Assembly (NCBI RefSeq): GCF_000247815.1
Contig: NC_021681.1
Span: 10,294,567 to 10,358,566, forward strand
Reading direction: 5' to 3'
DNA: 64,000 nt
Source: Ficedula albicollis
Lineage: Eukaryota; Chordata; Aves; Passeriformes; Muscicapidae
Positions within the stretch are counted from its first letter, which is position 1; each line of letters starts with the position of its first letter. Shown one piece after another: positions 48,800 to 64,000 of the stretch. The position numbers and the translations under genes were made by a program. The notes under the pieces were generated by a model that had not been told where the DNA came from, searched no databases, and saw only the letters and a list, made by a program, of their open reading frames with translations.

Positions 48800-51700
48800 T
48801 TTGATTATTTTTCTAAATATAACAGAAGTGCCCTTAATCTGAATTTTTGCCTTTTGGCTGAGAAGTTTTTCTGTACATCACAGGAGACCATTCTTAGTGA
48901 TGTTTAATGAGGTGTGACAGAGTCTCACTGTACAGAAACAGCTTCCTTGGAGATTGTTTGGAGAGGATTGTTAATAAGCTGAGTTGAATTAACATATGTA
49001 ACATCAGCCTTTGGATTGTGTCTGAATTGATATGTCCTTTACCTTGTGAGAAGATCAGGTGTGATGATGATCCTGACACTGTTGGAGATTCAAACTTCTG
49101 AGGTCTCACTGCTTTCATCCAGATTTTATTTGCCATGCACATTGGTTTTTATTGTTGGAGTGCACTCTGAAAGATTTTTTAAAATTTGCAAAAATACCTG
49201 TATTGCAAAATGAGAAATAAGTGAAAATAAGGATCATGAAGGCCTGACCCTAAAGAAATTGGAGAACATGATTTCATGATAGGTGTAAGATAAGCTTTTT
49301 TTTTTCTCTTTTTTTGTCTTTTCTCTTTTTGGTAACTTCCGTGTTTAGTCCATGTACTTTCACTTAATCTGTCCCATGACTGAAGTATTGGACAGTGTTT
49401 GTTTTGTTTGCAGCATCTGTAGCTGTTTTAGTGTAACTCCCAAATGAGTGGAAAGACATTTATGAATAACTCAGGTACCTGCATAATATTTCTGTTGAAT
49501 GTCATAGAAACTCAGCATGTCTACCAGAGGGCAACAGATGTGTGAGAACTGTGGCTCTTTTGGAATAATTTTTTAAAAAATGAGTGAGAGTATATTACAA
49601 ACTATTCTGAGCCCTGCAAGGAGGAAGCTGGATGTAGGACAGTTATTCAGGAAGTGTTTCCTGCTTTATCCCATTGTGAGCGCTGATTGTAAAGGAAGTT
49701 ACCAGGTAAATGAATGTGCCTTCACTAATAGGAGGGGGAGAATCAGGCTGGTGGCCATTCTTCCAAATTTGATAGTGCTGACTTTGCAACACATCCTTTG
49801 CCCTTGGCCCACAAGATGGATTTAGGGAAGGACACTTGGTAACCAAAGGTCCTGGCTGCAGCTGCTGGGCAGGTCTGTGCTGTGACACTGAGTGCTGGCT
49901 CTGTCAACCCAGTGGAAACAGATTTACTGGTGTTCTCAGGCAGCAGGAGCCTGTGTGACTCGAGTGTCTCCAGCATCTCACCCAGTGTCAAACCTGATGT
50001 GGCTGGGGAGCAGTGAGGCCTTCCTGTTCCCTCTGGCTGAGAGATCACACGAGTGAGAGCTGGCATACAAAAAGGAGGGCAGAAAGATCAGCCCAGCTTA
50101 AAACAGACATAAAATTGCTTGTGTTAAATGAAAAATTCCAGCTAGGCAATCTATTGCCTCTTACATAAGCAAAGGCAATAAGGTCACTGTATTCCAGGGG
50201 AATAAGAGCAAAATGTGAAAAGATGGTAAAATTACTCATGTTATTTTTAGTTTCCAGATGAGGTTATTGCTCTTTACCTATTTTAAAAGGACAATAGTGA
50301 AGGTGGGTTTTTTACAGCCGAAGTTACCTACTGCTTTTATATACATATTTTGAGATGGAAAAGCAAATTTCAGTTTACATTGAAAAACAATTAAGATCTG
50401 CTTCCTTTGGCTTTATAGTTTGGAATGTGGGCATAAGTCATAGGAGAAGTGGATTACTGAATACTGTGCTGGTAAAACCCTGAACAAAAAAAAAGTCCAG
50501 GAATAATTATTGTGTTAATTGTTGCTGTGATTTAAAGGCAGGAGATGAAAACACAATAATTTCACAGTTATCTCTGTGTTAATTCAGAATTTGAAATTGC
50601 TGGTGAAAAGTCAAAGCTTCTACTGATTTATGACATTTATTTTTTATTTCTTATAACAATCTCTTGGATTTTATGATAAATCAAAAATTTAAATGAGGTG
50701 CTCTGATGTTATGCTGCTATACAAAGCCATGAAGAATTCAAAACATCAAAAGATGTGTTGCTTTTTGCAGGGCAGAGGGAGGGGATGATGCAGTACAGGA
50801 ACACAGGAGCCCTACTTTTCCTTGTCCTTAACTTTACTGAGTGCTGTGGTAACTTTAAAGAGGCTCTGAACTATTTGGGTTCTCTTACATCAGTGCTTTG
50901 AAGTTTAATATTGAGAGATGCATTTAGTGTCGAGAAGCAAACACTACTCGGCAAGGACAGATTGGTTTTATCTTTCCAAATCAAGTCCCCAAATGTAATG
51001 ACACTAGTTTTGTGTTTTTCCCATTTCAGCTTGCCTAAGAAACTAAAGATGCAGTGCTCACCAGTTGGTCAGTAAATAGCCCCTATCAGAGTTTGAGGCT
51101 GCAGAGTGGGAACAGCTGCTCCCTGTGACAGAATCAGAGCTTTATTGAAGGCTCTTGGTGATTTCTAAATCACAGGCACACTGCAATGCAGCTCTTTGTG
51201 GTGCATATAAAAACTGGGCTGCTCTTCTTTGGGAAAAGGGTAGCTCTTGGGAGAAGGTAAACATCATCATCCCTTTCTGTTTCAGTGTAGTAAGTGTAAT
51301 GTTTCTGCCAGTCTGTGGCAGCTGTGCTGGGGAGTGTGCTCTAGAACTTACAGGTTTATATCAAACATTTTAATTTTGGATACCTTAAATCTTTTACTAT
51401 GTTGTTCCAGGTGGGGACAATTACAGAACCTCACTTTGCTGGTTTGGAAATTAAAATTTATTCTTTACCTCTGGAACTGTTCATTGCCAGTTGTGCTTGC
51501 TTATTCTTATACCAATGTTCTTTATCAAAAGAAATCTTGAGTTTATTGATGCTGGAGGTATTTTGCATTTAATTCCAATGAGATTAAAATTTCATTGAGC
51601 TTTGAACGTGCTTGAGAACTCCCCTTTAAGGGGCATCTCAATAGCTGGGCAGTCTTGTGTTTTCCCTTAATTAGTCTGGGATGCTTATATAAATCAGAGC

Positions 51701-54700
51701 AACATTTGTTTTTCTAACTTTAGTAACATTTTTAGATTAGTTGTTACCTGACCTTTTTAGTTTCTACTCTTTGTCCTGAAGGCACCATTTTGGTTTAAAG
51801 CACCTAATTTTGTTACTTTATATAGGAAACCAGAATTAATACCATCAGTACGTGGGCATTTCAATTAAAAAATATCATTTTCAATAGTATTTAAATTACC
51901 TGGTCAATGTTTATGTAGCATTTCTGAAGACTAAAAATATGCAACTTGCAAAAAAAAGTTCTGAAACAATGTTTTGATATCTGCCTTCAAAGAAATGTAA
52001 TGCTGTTTAATGCAAGTTGTTTCAGTATTCAATGGTGAGCTGTAGTCCTTTGCTCCTGGTTCCATTGTTTAATGATTCCCACGTATTTAGCTAAATACTG
52101 AATCAAATCTTCAGTTTGTCAATGCCAGTGTACGTGTGGCTTTTTGTAGGCTGTACCATGCACTTTGGGTGGGGAGGAGAAGTGTCCCTGGCAATTTTTC
52201 AACCTTAGAGAAGGGAGAAATTAAATGCTTGTGACTGGTACAGGAGATCAGTTTCTGAAGTTATGAAGTTTGGAAGTTTTAAAATGTTCTGCTCTGGCTT
52301 ATTTGACCATTCCTAGAGAATGATGCCACATTGCAGGTGAGGACAGACCTACTGCCATGTTGAGACAGCAATTTGTGGGACTGCATCCAGATTTGGGATG
52401 AATATCTCTGAGGTAATGCAGGAGGTATTGCCAGGTCAAATAATGAAGCCAAGTAGAATGAAAAATCAGTGTTCTTTCCTCAAGGCTGAAGGAAACATGG
52501 GTGGAGCACCACTGCCCACATCAGACCTAAACCTACGAGAAAAAATTCAGAGTAATTGGAGTTCAAAGCTAGCATTCTGGAACCTGTTCTTGTGGAGTAT
52601 CTCCTCCACAAAGGCAGTTCTGCAAAATTAAGAAAATACCGTTGAAGCTAATGAAGTGTCACAGAGTTAGTTGTGTCATAGGAGGATTAACCAGGGGAAG
52701 CATTCCCACCACCAGAGGGCAAAGATTTGTCTAAAAGTTACTTTAGTGGTTATTTCAGTAGCACTAGGAGGTACAGCTTCATCCTCTAAGTTACTGGCAA
52801 AAATATCAATGTTTAGGATGACAACAGAACAAAATCATTTGTGAAAATCAGTCCAACATTAGAGAATGTTTAAGAAAGAAAAGAGTCCAGAGAGAAAATG
52901 TCTTCATTAGTTGAGCTAGTTGAATGTTAATGGAAATTATTCTCTTTAATTTCAAATGATGGGAACTGGAAATGTTTATAATTTTTTTTTAATAGTCTAT
53001 CGGGGAAAAACACAGTTGCCTAATCTAAAAGCATATCTGAAGGTTTCCTATTCCATTACACAGACCTGGTCGAGAAATGAATGTGGCAATGAGCTTGGGA
53101 GAGCTACTTTTATAATTTGATTAGGTTTTCATTACTAGGGAGATGATGGGTTTAGATTTGAATGATTCCGGTAATTTTCTGTTTATAATATCAGAGCACA
53201 GTTCAGTTTTCTTTCATGTTTCTTTTGTAGTTAAAGAATATGTTAAATATTTAATTTCTGTCTCAGATATCATGTGATGCTATTTCAGCATGTTTTCAGT
53301 CAGGCAGCAACGTGCAGCCATCAGGCAATGAGACAACAATTGGAGAAGGAAAAAAAGGATGACATTCATTTTGACACTTACCAGGTTCCCCCATGGCAAT
53401 TCATTATTGCTTCTACTGCTGCTCTGATTACTTTAGAAGGAGCTTAGATACCCACACCCACCCAGTTTCACTTCAAGACCCACAGCATTGCACTTTTCTT
53501 TCCCAGCTGCTGGGAAGCTGCTCTGACAGTGTCCTGCGACTGCAAGCATGATGTCCAAGTGAGGTTTGTGAGGATTTCCTTGATTTAGGCTCTGTGCTGT
53601 ATGACCAGCGGACAGACTGCTGAAGTTCACGGAAAGCTAGACCAGTAGCAAACTGTTGATTATTCCCAGGTCTCAGAACTAGGTCGTTTATTTCTTTGAA
53701 AGTTTCCTTTCAAACCAATTAGTTCCTAATTGATTATTTCAGCTGCCCCCTGCAAGCTCAACTGTAAGGTCAAGTGTTTAGGAGATGATCGTGGATCAGG
53801 TTGAATTTAGTTGATCTTATATAAAAATAGGCTATTAAAAATAATTTTGAACATTTTTTATTCTTGATGGAGTATTACACTCATCATTTACTAGTAGCCA
53901 GAAACTTCAGAGATTAAATGATAGCAACAAAAATAAAAAAGTTTCATAAAATTTGGAATAAGCTTAAAAATGTTCCTTTAGAGAAAAACTCCCCCTGTTG
54001 CAGAAAGGATTTCTTGCTAGTGACAGTACACACTGCTGAGTTACCTGAGTTTTACTAGCTAATTTTTGAAACCTGCAAGGAATAATTTTATGCCTAAAGA
54101 TATTTTAGGCAGTTCTGAAGCATAACAATACATCATTTAACATGAAGATGTTATTCCAAAGAGCTGTGACAAATGGTTATTTGGATTTCATTATACAAGG
54201 GGATGACACTGGCTGTCTAAAGGACCGAGGGCAATTGTGGGCATTTCCTGGCAATGCTGAGAGGCTGCAGCAAAGAAACAAAGCACAGAGTGCTTCAGAG
54301 CAAGGCTGAGACTGCAGAGAGTACTCGGAATATTCACTGACTGTTTATAATGAGAAAATATAGAAGGAGCTAAGCCTTTTGGCAAGTGGGTTTGAACAGT
54401 GATCTCTGCCCAGGAGTGTAAAATGAGTTTTCCCTGGCAAATGCCTAGGTCAGTGTCAATGGAAACTTTTCAGTAATTACTATGAAACCTTTCTCTGTTA
54501 ATTGTTCCTTTGCTTAAATTGGTTTAGTTTTGAGTGTTTACACTTCTAATCGGCAAAGCTGTAGTGTGCAGCAATGCACAAAGCTCCTCCATCTCCTCTA
54601 TCTCCTGGCTGCACGTGTCCCCGTGGCAGCTGGGCAGATATCTGTGGGCACAGAGGGACGTGCAGGGGGGAACAAGGACCTGAAGGTTTCAGAGAAGTAT

Positions 54701-57700
54701 TTATAAACTGGCTATAAATACATTAAAGTGGAACAATTGGAAAGCTGGACCTTCATTAGTAAAGCACTGGGGTCTGAAACAACCACATATAAAGAGGAGC
54801 AGGATGTAAAACCTCTGTGTATTCATAAAGTGGGTCTTAACAATTTAGGAAAGTCAGGGTAAACTGAGAAGGGAGATCTAAAAAATTATACTAACAGGGT
54901 TACAGACTCTAACAATTACAAGAGACTTGATTAAAATTCCTACTTCATAAGAAATACTATGCTACTCTAACAGCTTCTGTAATAATTTTTGTTTCCATAT
55001 TTGTGATGATTTATTAACTGTCAGGTTCCTTCTTCCCACCAATTTTCCTCATCCATGGTAGCCCAGAGGACTTTGCTGGTGGATTTTTTTTTCATTTGTA
55101 TAAAATCTCGTGGACATCAGGGGTGTATTTCTCAAATTCCTCTGTTTATGTCAGTTAGGTACTGCTATTTCTTCTGCTGTTATCACAAATTTTTAATTCA
55201 ATGTGCTGTTTCAGAGTATGTATTAATTCTCTTCCTTGTCCACAAACCAAACTAAGGTTTTGTTCTATTCAAGCTGTCATAATGTTCTGAACACTCATTC
55301 TTTTCCCATTTCCAAAACATGGAATGTTACTATGCATAATATGCCATTGATTATTCATTTGTTTCTGGTGGTTGTTTAGTTGTTAGGGTGTTGTTGTGTT
55401 GTTTTTTGATTTTTAAAAATTTATTTAAACACATAACTAGTAAATATTAAATATTCCTGTCACGTAATGAAAACCGCTTCTTTTTCATGTCAAGACATTT
55501 TGATTAAGTCACATGAAGATAAGCACTTCTCTTTTTTATCCCCTGGTTTAAAAAGAATTTTTCTAATTGACAAATGCTTTCAAAATCAACCTTCTCAGCT
55601 GAAATTCCCACACATTGTTTCCAAGAGACATGTCTGTCATTGCCACTTCACCAGAGAAGGCATTCTTGAAAGAAAGCTTAAATTTTTTACAGCTGTTTGT
55701 AACTACAAGCATGGCTTGCAGTGTTAAACACAGTTCAAGGCAAGACACTGCAGGTGCTCTTGCTGTACAGGAGAAGGTACAAGAGGCCTGAGTGTCAGGG
55801 GATTATTTTTTCTCGTTACACCAATTATTCTAAACAACAATTTGAAGGTTTGATTTTGTACTTCTGAAGATAATGACAGGGAGCAAAGTGCTAAAGCATT
55901 ACTAGGTTTAGTATTATTTTTCCCATGTATGGATTGAGATTAGGCTTCTCCTGCAGAAAACCTTCCCTAAGAGAGTATTTGCAGCTACCAAGGATTATCC
56001 ATATCCACTCACTGCAGCGGCATGAGACTCTACTGCATTCTCTGGGGGATCTTTTTGCCTGTTTGTGCATCTTGTTAGTGCTTTTACTTTTATCTGTTAT
56101 TGCTACCAGTCCTAAAGCCCTTCTCTCTGCAGTTCGAATGAGACAAATTCTCAAAGATTAATGGAAAAAAATCTTGGTGACAGCGTCTGAGATTTTAAAA
56201 TTACAGTAGTGAGAAACAGTACACTAAAGTTCATAGAATCGGTTTTCTTTTTGTAGTTGTCCTCTAACATATTTTCTTTCAGAAATGAGGTGACTGAAAA
56301 ACTTAATTTTCCCATATTCAGATGGCACAGATTATCTTCTGTATTCTTCTAGTTGGATGTCTGACATCTAAAAGCTCTATTTCCTGTATTTCTCTTTTGT
56401 TGTCCATCTCCATTTTTTACTCAAAGATACTGTTCTTTTTCATCCTATTTCAAGTCCAAATGGATGTTTCCATGATGTTCAGCTATTCTGAAACTTGTTA
56501 TATTCATTGATTTGTGCAGTGGAGTGTAAAAAACTTTGTTTATCAGGCAAGACTCAAACATTACTACATTGGAGTCACTGATGTACAATCTCAGTGTTTC
56601 AGATCATGCAGTGCATGACAGGTATTTTGTGACTTGTCTTGGAAACTGTGACTCTGCACCTTTTTTCTTTCTTGCTGTCCTTTTTCATTCTTTATATAAT
56701 CAGGTTGCTTAGAGAATTAGAAAGTTATGGACCTGTTTTCTAGATTCCAATTGTAGACACTGCTTCAGGGTCACTAAGAGCACTGAAAGATGTCTGCTCA
56801 GAACAGTTAGTTCTACTCTAGTGTTCCCCAAATCAGCCCCAAAGTACTGTTTATTAAAATAAATAAATTCTAGGGAAGTCTGAAGGAGGATATGTGAGTT
56901 CTGTAAATTGTGGGGCAAATAAAAGGACACTGGCTGGATAAGCTGTTTGTCCTATCTATTTTAATATTCTTTCCCTCACTGAAGATCTTTGTGAAATTAC
57001 CTGTATTTCTTTTTGCCCAATCTAAGGCACTTCTAAGACAGCACTAACCAATAGCAGTTTCCACAAATTAGACTGACTAATCAATAATTTAGATTCATTA
57101 GTGGGAAGCAATAGTCCTCTCTTCACTCCCATGGGAGTTTTGCAGAAAACAGGCAGGAAATGCTCATCAAGTGGAAAAGGTACTGAAGAATTGAGCTTCA
57201 AAACACATTGGGCTTTAAATACAAATCTCATTTATAGGTCAAGAAATAACTTAAGTCCTTAAATTTTAATGTGAAAATTAAGCTGTTCCTGCTCCGAGAG
57301 TTGGGAAAGCATTGCCTGGTTCAGTACTTTATGTAGCCAAATACTACAGAAACTGTTGGGGTTTAGATGTTTGTTTAGATTCTGTCTCTCCCTTTTCTAA
57401 TTTAGAACCAAAAGAGTCTTATCACCATTGAGTTCTGTCTTTCACATTTGTCTCCTAAAGCTGTTTTTTGGGTTGTTTTTTTTTTTTTGCATCCTTGTCA
57501 TTTTATTCATATCAGTTCCACAACTTCTTTCTTCTACCCATAGACTCTGGGCTGCTTGTGTATTGCCAACATTCCTGTGGGATGTTCCAGCAAATGTATA
57601 ATATTATATGACTTACCATTAAATTTCTATTGCTGTTACAGGATCAAATATGAATATACTCCGTGGTTTAAAGGGTTGCACTCTCCTCTGGCATGTTCCT

Positions 57701-60700
57701 CTGAAAGGATGCACGAAACAATAATTTTACCAAAACTTCTGTGACAGCTTATAAAGCATAATTCAACTACAGGGTTTTATAGATTAATGATAAACCAATA
57801 CAATACAAAAAACAGTAATAGAAACATTGGCACATACTCTAAAATAAATGTACTGTAAAGATGAACTTAAAAATTAAATGCATTTGCCTTGCATATGAGA
57901 TATTCCTATGACAGATATTTTTCCTTCACTGCAACTGTATATAGGCATGTTCTTTCCACTGCCTAGTCTGTGATTACAAACTGGAATATGATCTTGTGCA
58001 CTTAAGGCATGATGGAAATTCAAGAACTGTGTCAAATAAAGGGGCAAGGTTGAAATATTGATAACCTTTCAACATCACTGGCCAGTCTAGAAAGCAGGGA
58101 GAATCATTTCATGACTGAAAACCATTTCCTACCCCATATTACTCCAAATTAATTAGGAGTTTGTCACACAAATAAAAGATGACATTAAAAAAATACAGAC
58201 CACTAACTTGTTCATTACAAAAATCCCAAGGTGATGTGACTGTGCCTTTCTATTGTGAGGCCAGTTTCTTATTCACAGCTGTTAAGGGTAAAGGCAGAGC
58301 TTTCCATCATTTACCTTTTTATAGTATGTTAATGTCATAGCAGTGGGTGGGAAATGTCCAAGGGAAATGGCATTGCAAGTAAAGATAATGTTGTAATTCT
58401 ATCATATTTGTCTGACCATTTTCTTGCATTTAATTGTCCAGATTTAAATAACTGTCAACAGGCAGTATGATTTATGTAACCATTACTATGGCTTTCTCTT
58501 GTTCTGATCTCTTACCAGAATGTATCTATTCATTAATAAAAAGCAACTGCTTGAATAAGGCCAGGCACAGACACACTAATTTATGCTCAGTAGTCTGAAC
58601 CTTGAATAGAGCATACGAGTGAACGTTCTGGCTGTGTTCTTTCCTAGCATTTTTGGAAAACCCTTCATATACAAATATTGAGGTAGCAGTTTACCACCGA
58701 TCCGATATACCTAATCCCAGGATTAATTCTGTATGCCCATCAGTGGTGAAGCAAGATGGATTTAATAGCCCATTAGCCTTTCAGCATGATAATTTTCACG
58801 TCACTTATCCTGCTGGGTTAATTGCTTTAAAGTGGATATTATTGACCTCAATCCTAGTGGCAAACAGAGAACGTCTTATTCATCTCCCAAATGTACATTC
58901 TGAGACTCTTGTTTCTTTTGGTCCTGACAATAAATCCCCTAGATTATATGTTTGTATATTATAATTTATACCCTATTGGCCCATATTTAAGAGCTTACCG
59001 AAGCAACATCTTTCAGATATCATTACCCATGACTGGAATATTAAATTCTGTTTCTTATGTAAAGAGAAATGTTGCAAGCATAAAAAATAATTTTTTTACC
59101 TCTGGTTAAGAAATTAATTTTAATGCTAAAAGCTGTAGTGGGTGCAGCAGGGATTAAGCACTTTTGGAATAAACAGCTGGCCAGTATATTTCCAACTGCA
59201 GAAGTCTGGCCATTAGAAGGAGAGAACGAAGAACAAATTTGGACAGAGAAGCTGCAGGAAAGGAAATTAGGGTTCTAGCACAGAGAAACAGAAAAATATG
59301 TAATGAAAAAGAAAATCAAGAAGTAGAATCAAAGAACAGCATTTTTATTTGTGTGTGTTATCTGTGGATCTTTTCCTTTAGTGATTTAGAGAAAACACAG
59401 GCCAGCTGCTTTGAGGGAATTAATGGTAGCTGCAAGAAATAGAAAAAGCAGGAGTGGAAGAGGAGCACAAGTTATGTTATTGTTGTGGGGAGGTGAAACA
59501 GGGCTGGAAGTTACCACAGCCAGTTTTTAGATCCATATGTGTCAACAGTGTTACACACACAGTTATAAATTGGGCCTTCTATTCCTTAGGCACCGGTTCC
59601 TGTGGGAAACAGGAGGGTAAGGTTTAGGTACTTGATTGTAGGAACCCAAGGTTTGGAGCAGATGTGCCCACAGTCTCTACAAGAACCTGAATCCCACAGA
59701 TCTCATTTGTAACATGGTCTGTCCTCACACACCCCTGAAGTCTCAGTCTGTAGTTTCCTGGGGTAAATTTGCTCTATAAGATACAGAAAGGAGAAGCTTT
59801 GTATTTACAAAAAATTATTTCTAAACCACATTAATGTTAACGTAGGTTAATGCCAGAATGGCACCAGAATAATGGCAGAACTGTTTCTTCACAAAGCAAA
59901 TTGGAGCCAGAAGATTCCTACTGAGCTATCTGATTGACTTAAACAGTGCTGGGATTTTCCCTGGGAGCTCAGTTGCACATTTTACTGACAATGACAATGT
60001 CAATGACAGTGATGTTGTTTTTATTAGCAGCTGTTCCTGTGTGACATCCACGTGAGAACAGTCGTGACTCGAGCAGTCGAAGCTGCATGTTCCTGCTTCA
60101 GTTACAAACCACCTTTGACTCTGGTTGAAACAAAACCTGACTGCATGTAGCAACTCTCTGCTGCAGCAGGTGTGTGGCCAATCACTGCTCTCCAAAGGAT
60201 TTTCCAGGAAAAAAACACCACTTGTTTTTTAACCTTCAATTTTTTTTTTCCAAATTTAGGCCATCTGCTTTAGGTCATTTAGGTCACTGGCAAAGGTACA
60301 ATGTTAGTATGTTTTGTAAAAGGCAAAATAAATGAAACCTTCTGAATAAGAAGATCAGCATTTCATAGAGAAGTGAAAAATTAGAGGAAGCAGTGACAAT
60401 TTCATCCTTATAAAGCTGGAAATATCTCCTGTTTACTCTTAAGAATGCTATTTAAGAATTGGTGATTATTTAGTGATGTTTATTTTTCACTGTGAGCAGC
60501 TCCTGCTATCCATACTAGGAGAAGAATTAGAGCATTGCCTTCTGTGTTTCAAACTTAGAAGTGGTTGATCAGCTCATGTAAATTAGCACATCCAGAGGAA
60601 TCAGAAGAGGAAGGACAGATTACTGATGCTGAACACCTAGTCCTAGATTTCTTAACTAAAACTATGAGGAAAATACAATGGATCAGATCTTGCTCCTATG

Positions 60701-60845
60701 TGTATTGACGTCAGGGGCACAAAACTTGACCCTAAATACATTGTCTGGGAATCATTAAACCTTAAGATATTTTAATCATACATATTGTTGCTGGGGTGTT
60801 TTGTAAATTAAATCACTGAAATACAAATATAATGATTTTTTTTTT
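48800..60845. other. Intergenic stretch, no gene recognised
   Basis: About 12 kb of AT-rich DNA. All frames are short, and none resembles a protein family or shows a plausible exon series on either strand. I looked in particular for SERPINE2, the human neighbour of MRPL44, and for TM4SF20 and AGFG1, the human neighbours of MFF, and saw none of them. Distant enhancers or non-coding RNA cannot be judged from sequence alone. Confidence 0.55.
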
Positions 60846-61099
60846 ACGTTGACTTCACACACTGTTAAAAAGTACTCCTTTAGGCACCTTTGTCTGGAAC
60901 AAACACGTATTTTGTGGATCAGGGGCTGACAGGGGTTTCCTCTCGGGTACCAGATGTACGTGACTGCTGGCTACGTTGATTTCACACACTGTTAAAAAGT
61001 ACTCCTTTAGGCACCTTTGTCTGGAACAAACACGTATTTTGTGGATCAGGGGCTGACAGGGGTTTCCTCTCGGGTACCAGATGTACGTGACTGCTGGCT
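60846..61099. repeat. Tandem duplication, 127-bp unit x2
   Basis: Copies 60846-60972 and 60973-61099 appear identical except for one C/T difference near the start (GTTGACTTC versus GTTGATTTC). They sit at the left shoulder of the CpG-rich block. Confidence 0.95.
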
Positions 61100-61260
61100 C
61101 TGCTCTGTCCCCTGACGGGGGCACGGCCAGCCGGGCACCAAACTCCCAAAAGCAAACTGTGCATTTCTCACCTCTGTCCCAAAAAAGCCAGACCCCGCGG
61201 GAGTGTTTTCCCACAAATCCGCTGCCTGCTGCAATCCGCACTGACGATCCCCACGGAACC

Positions 61261-61356
61261 GTGCCACCAGCCCGTCCCGCGGGCCGCCCCCGCCGCCAGG
61301 CGCCCACCGTGCCACCAGCCCGTCCCGCGGGCCGCCCCCGCCGCCAGGAGCCCGGA
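61261..61356. repeat. GC-rich tandem duplication, 48-bp unit x2
   Basis: Copies start at 61261 and 61309 with GTGCCACCAGCCCGTCCCGC and continue GGGCCGCCCCCGCCGCCAGG; they diverge only at the end. Confidence 0.92.
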
Positions 61357-61851
61357 GCCGGGCCGGGAGCGGGAGCGCCTCCGCTCTCGCCTTGCTCCTG
61401 ACTGGATTTCCAGACTTTTGGGACACACGGAGGGGCAGCGGCAGCGCTGGGCGGGGACGGGCAGGTGGTCACTGTTTCACGGAGCGCCTCCCGCTCTCCC
61501 CGGCCGGTCTGAGCCCGCTGACCACGAGGGGCTGTGGGCGGCGGGGACTGCCTGGCGCTCGCCCCGTGCAGTGAGGGGAACAGCCCGCCGCGAGCACCGC
61601 GCTCAGCGGGGAGGCGCTCCCCTCCTCCCGGAGAGGTCTAACCGCACTCACTTTTTATTGATATTTTTCCATCGGGATTCCCCACAGCACTGACCGCCGG
61701 CCCTCTCCCCAGGCCCCGCCGGGTCACGCGGGGTGACTCGGCCCGCGGGAGGCGCCGCCCCGGGCCGGGGTCGCGGCGCGAGGGGAGGGAGGGGATGCAG
61801 TGCGTCCTCCCCCGCGATAGGGGGCGCTGCAGCCGGCGGGCGCGCAGGGCT

Positions 61852-63227
<1,376 letters not shown>

Positions 63228-64000
63228 CGGACGTGTCGGAGGGGTGGTTAATTAAACAAGTGTGCGACAATACTTGTGGAAAGGGAAGGGGCACGTGGCT
63301 GAGCAGTTCACTGTCATGACAGCCTTAAAGATGTGGCGATACTAACCCTATCGTGAATGCGTTTAAAGATATTACTTTAACGTTAAGTTAAACCACCAGC
63401 ATAGCTTTATGTGCATCGAATTCTGCTTGGTGTGGTTTGTAAGATCAGTCCTTAAGCTCTGTCTCAGTCGATAAACTCCAGCCTCAATGGTTTAAGATAC
63501 TTGATGAGAAAAGTAGAAGATGGTTGGGTTTTTTTTTTCTTACATCGACTCTTTCCTTCAAACTATATATGTAAACCTTGGAAAGGGATTGGCTCTGATA
63601 AAGTGATTGCATTTTTCCTGTTCCTCATTCCTGTATGGACCTCCCCACTACTCCTCCCTTTTCCACCCATCCTCCCCAGAGATAGTGTGTATGAAACTAT
63701 GAGTTGTGGTTAGTCAGTTGTGAATTTCAGTCACATATCCGTAATTTGTGGGAGAGACCCCGCTGTCTTCAGTGCTGCTGTCTCCTTAGCTATATCTGTT
63801 TGCTTTTATGTGATTCTGTAGCTAATAGTGCTAATGGAATGGAACAGAATCAGAGAGTAACCAAAGAAGTAATAAATAGTATGTCAAAGGATACAGATTG
63901 GTGTTTCTTAGGGTTTGAGTTCACTAAAGGGATTCAGGAATCTGAACTAATTTCTGTCCCCTTACTACCTCAAACAGCCCTTCCAGGTGAGGTCTGGTGT
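63228..64000. other. Unassigned sequence right of the CpG block
   Basis: AT-rich DNA with no recognised exon, RNA or repeat. It may be the first intron of a gene starting in the CpG block (inference). Confidence 0.35.

Noticed and set aside
48800..60800. Possible SERPINE2, TM4SF20 or AGFG1 exons
   Set aside because: I looked for remembered protein segments on both strands and saw none. The short frames are unremarkable.
60855..61472. Minus-strand frame of 205 codons over the 127-bp duplication and CpG edge
   Set aside because: The duplicated unit is 127 nt, so the second copy is read in a different frame. That is not expected of a protein repeat. No family is recognised.

Overview
The window is vertebrate nuclear DNA and almost certainly from a bird. 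It carries avian-type CR1 LINE 3' ends, a bird-type retroviral LTR, few interspersed repeats, and intron-rich genes of the tetrapod COL4A3 / MFF / MRPL44 type. Species cannot be read from the sequence. All recognised genes lie on the + strand. Exons were called by hand from GT/AG sites, reading phase and remembered human and mouse proteins; no alignment was run.

Layout. (1) 1-15180: the 3' third of COL4A3, the alpha-3 chain of basement-membrane collagen IV. It has 18 exons in unbroken phase (710 codons plus stop), covering the distal Gly-X-Y triple helix and the whole NC1 domain with its 12 cysteines. The 5' part of the gene lies left of the window. (2) 15181-19600: AT-rich 3' UTR and intergenic DNA, with a solitary LTR near 18.2-18.6 kb. 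(3) 19.7-21.35 kb: a CpG-rich block with a 14-bp minisatellite and an 820-nt pure G run. It sits where the MFF promoter should be. (4) 25295-42774: MFF, the mitochondrial/peroxisomal receptor for the fission dynamin DRP1. Eight coding exons are found, one of them the known cassette exon (331 aa with it, 306 without). One intron appears to use a GC donor. (5) 43.7-46.06 kb: more CpG-rich DNA with G runs of 225, 17 and 610 nt. (6) 46059-48628: MRPL44 (mL44), exons 2-4. Exon 1, which encodes the mitochondrial targeting region, is missing and probably lies under the 610-nt G run. (7) 48.8-60.8 kb: about 12 kb in which no gene was recognised. (8) 60.8-63.3 kb: a CpG-rich block with two tandem duplications and a 1376-nt G run, perhaps the promoter of an unseen gene. 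(9) 63.3-64 kb: nothing recognised.

The pure G runs total about 3.0 kb. They are best read as assembly or sequencing artefacts inside GC-rich promoters, so their lengths should not be trusted; they appear to have erased first exons. MFF and MRPL44 both serve mitochondria (division and translation), but their adjacency need not mean co-regulation. I found no convincing new biological system. The most useful leads are the systematic G runs over CpG islands, the putative GC-AG intron in MFF, the MFF-MRPL44 adjacency, and a series of short, recent-looking tandem duplications.
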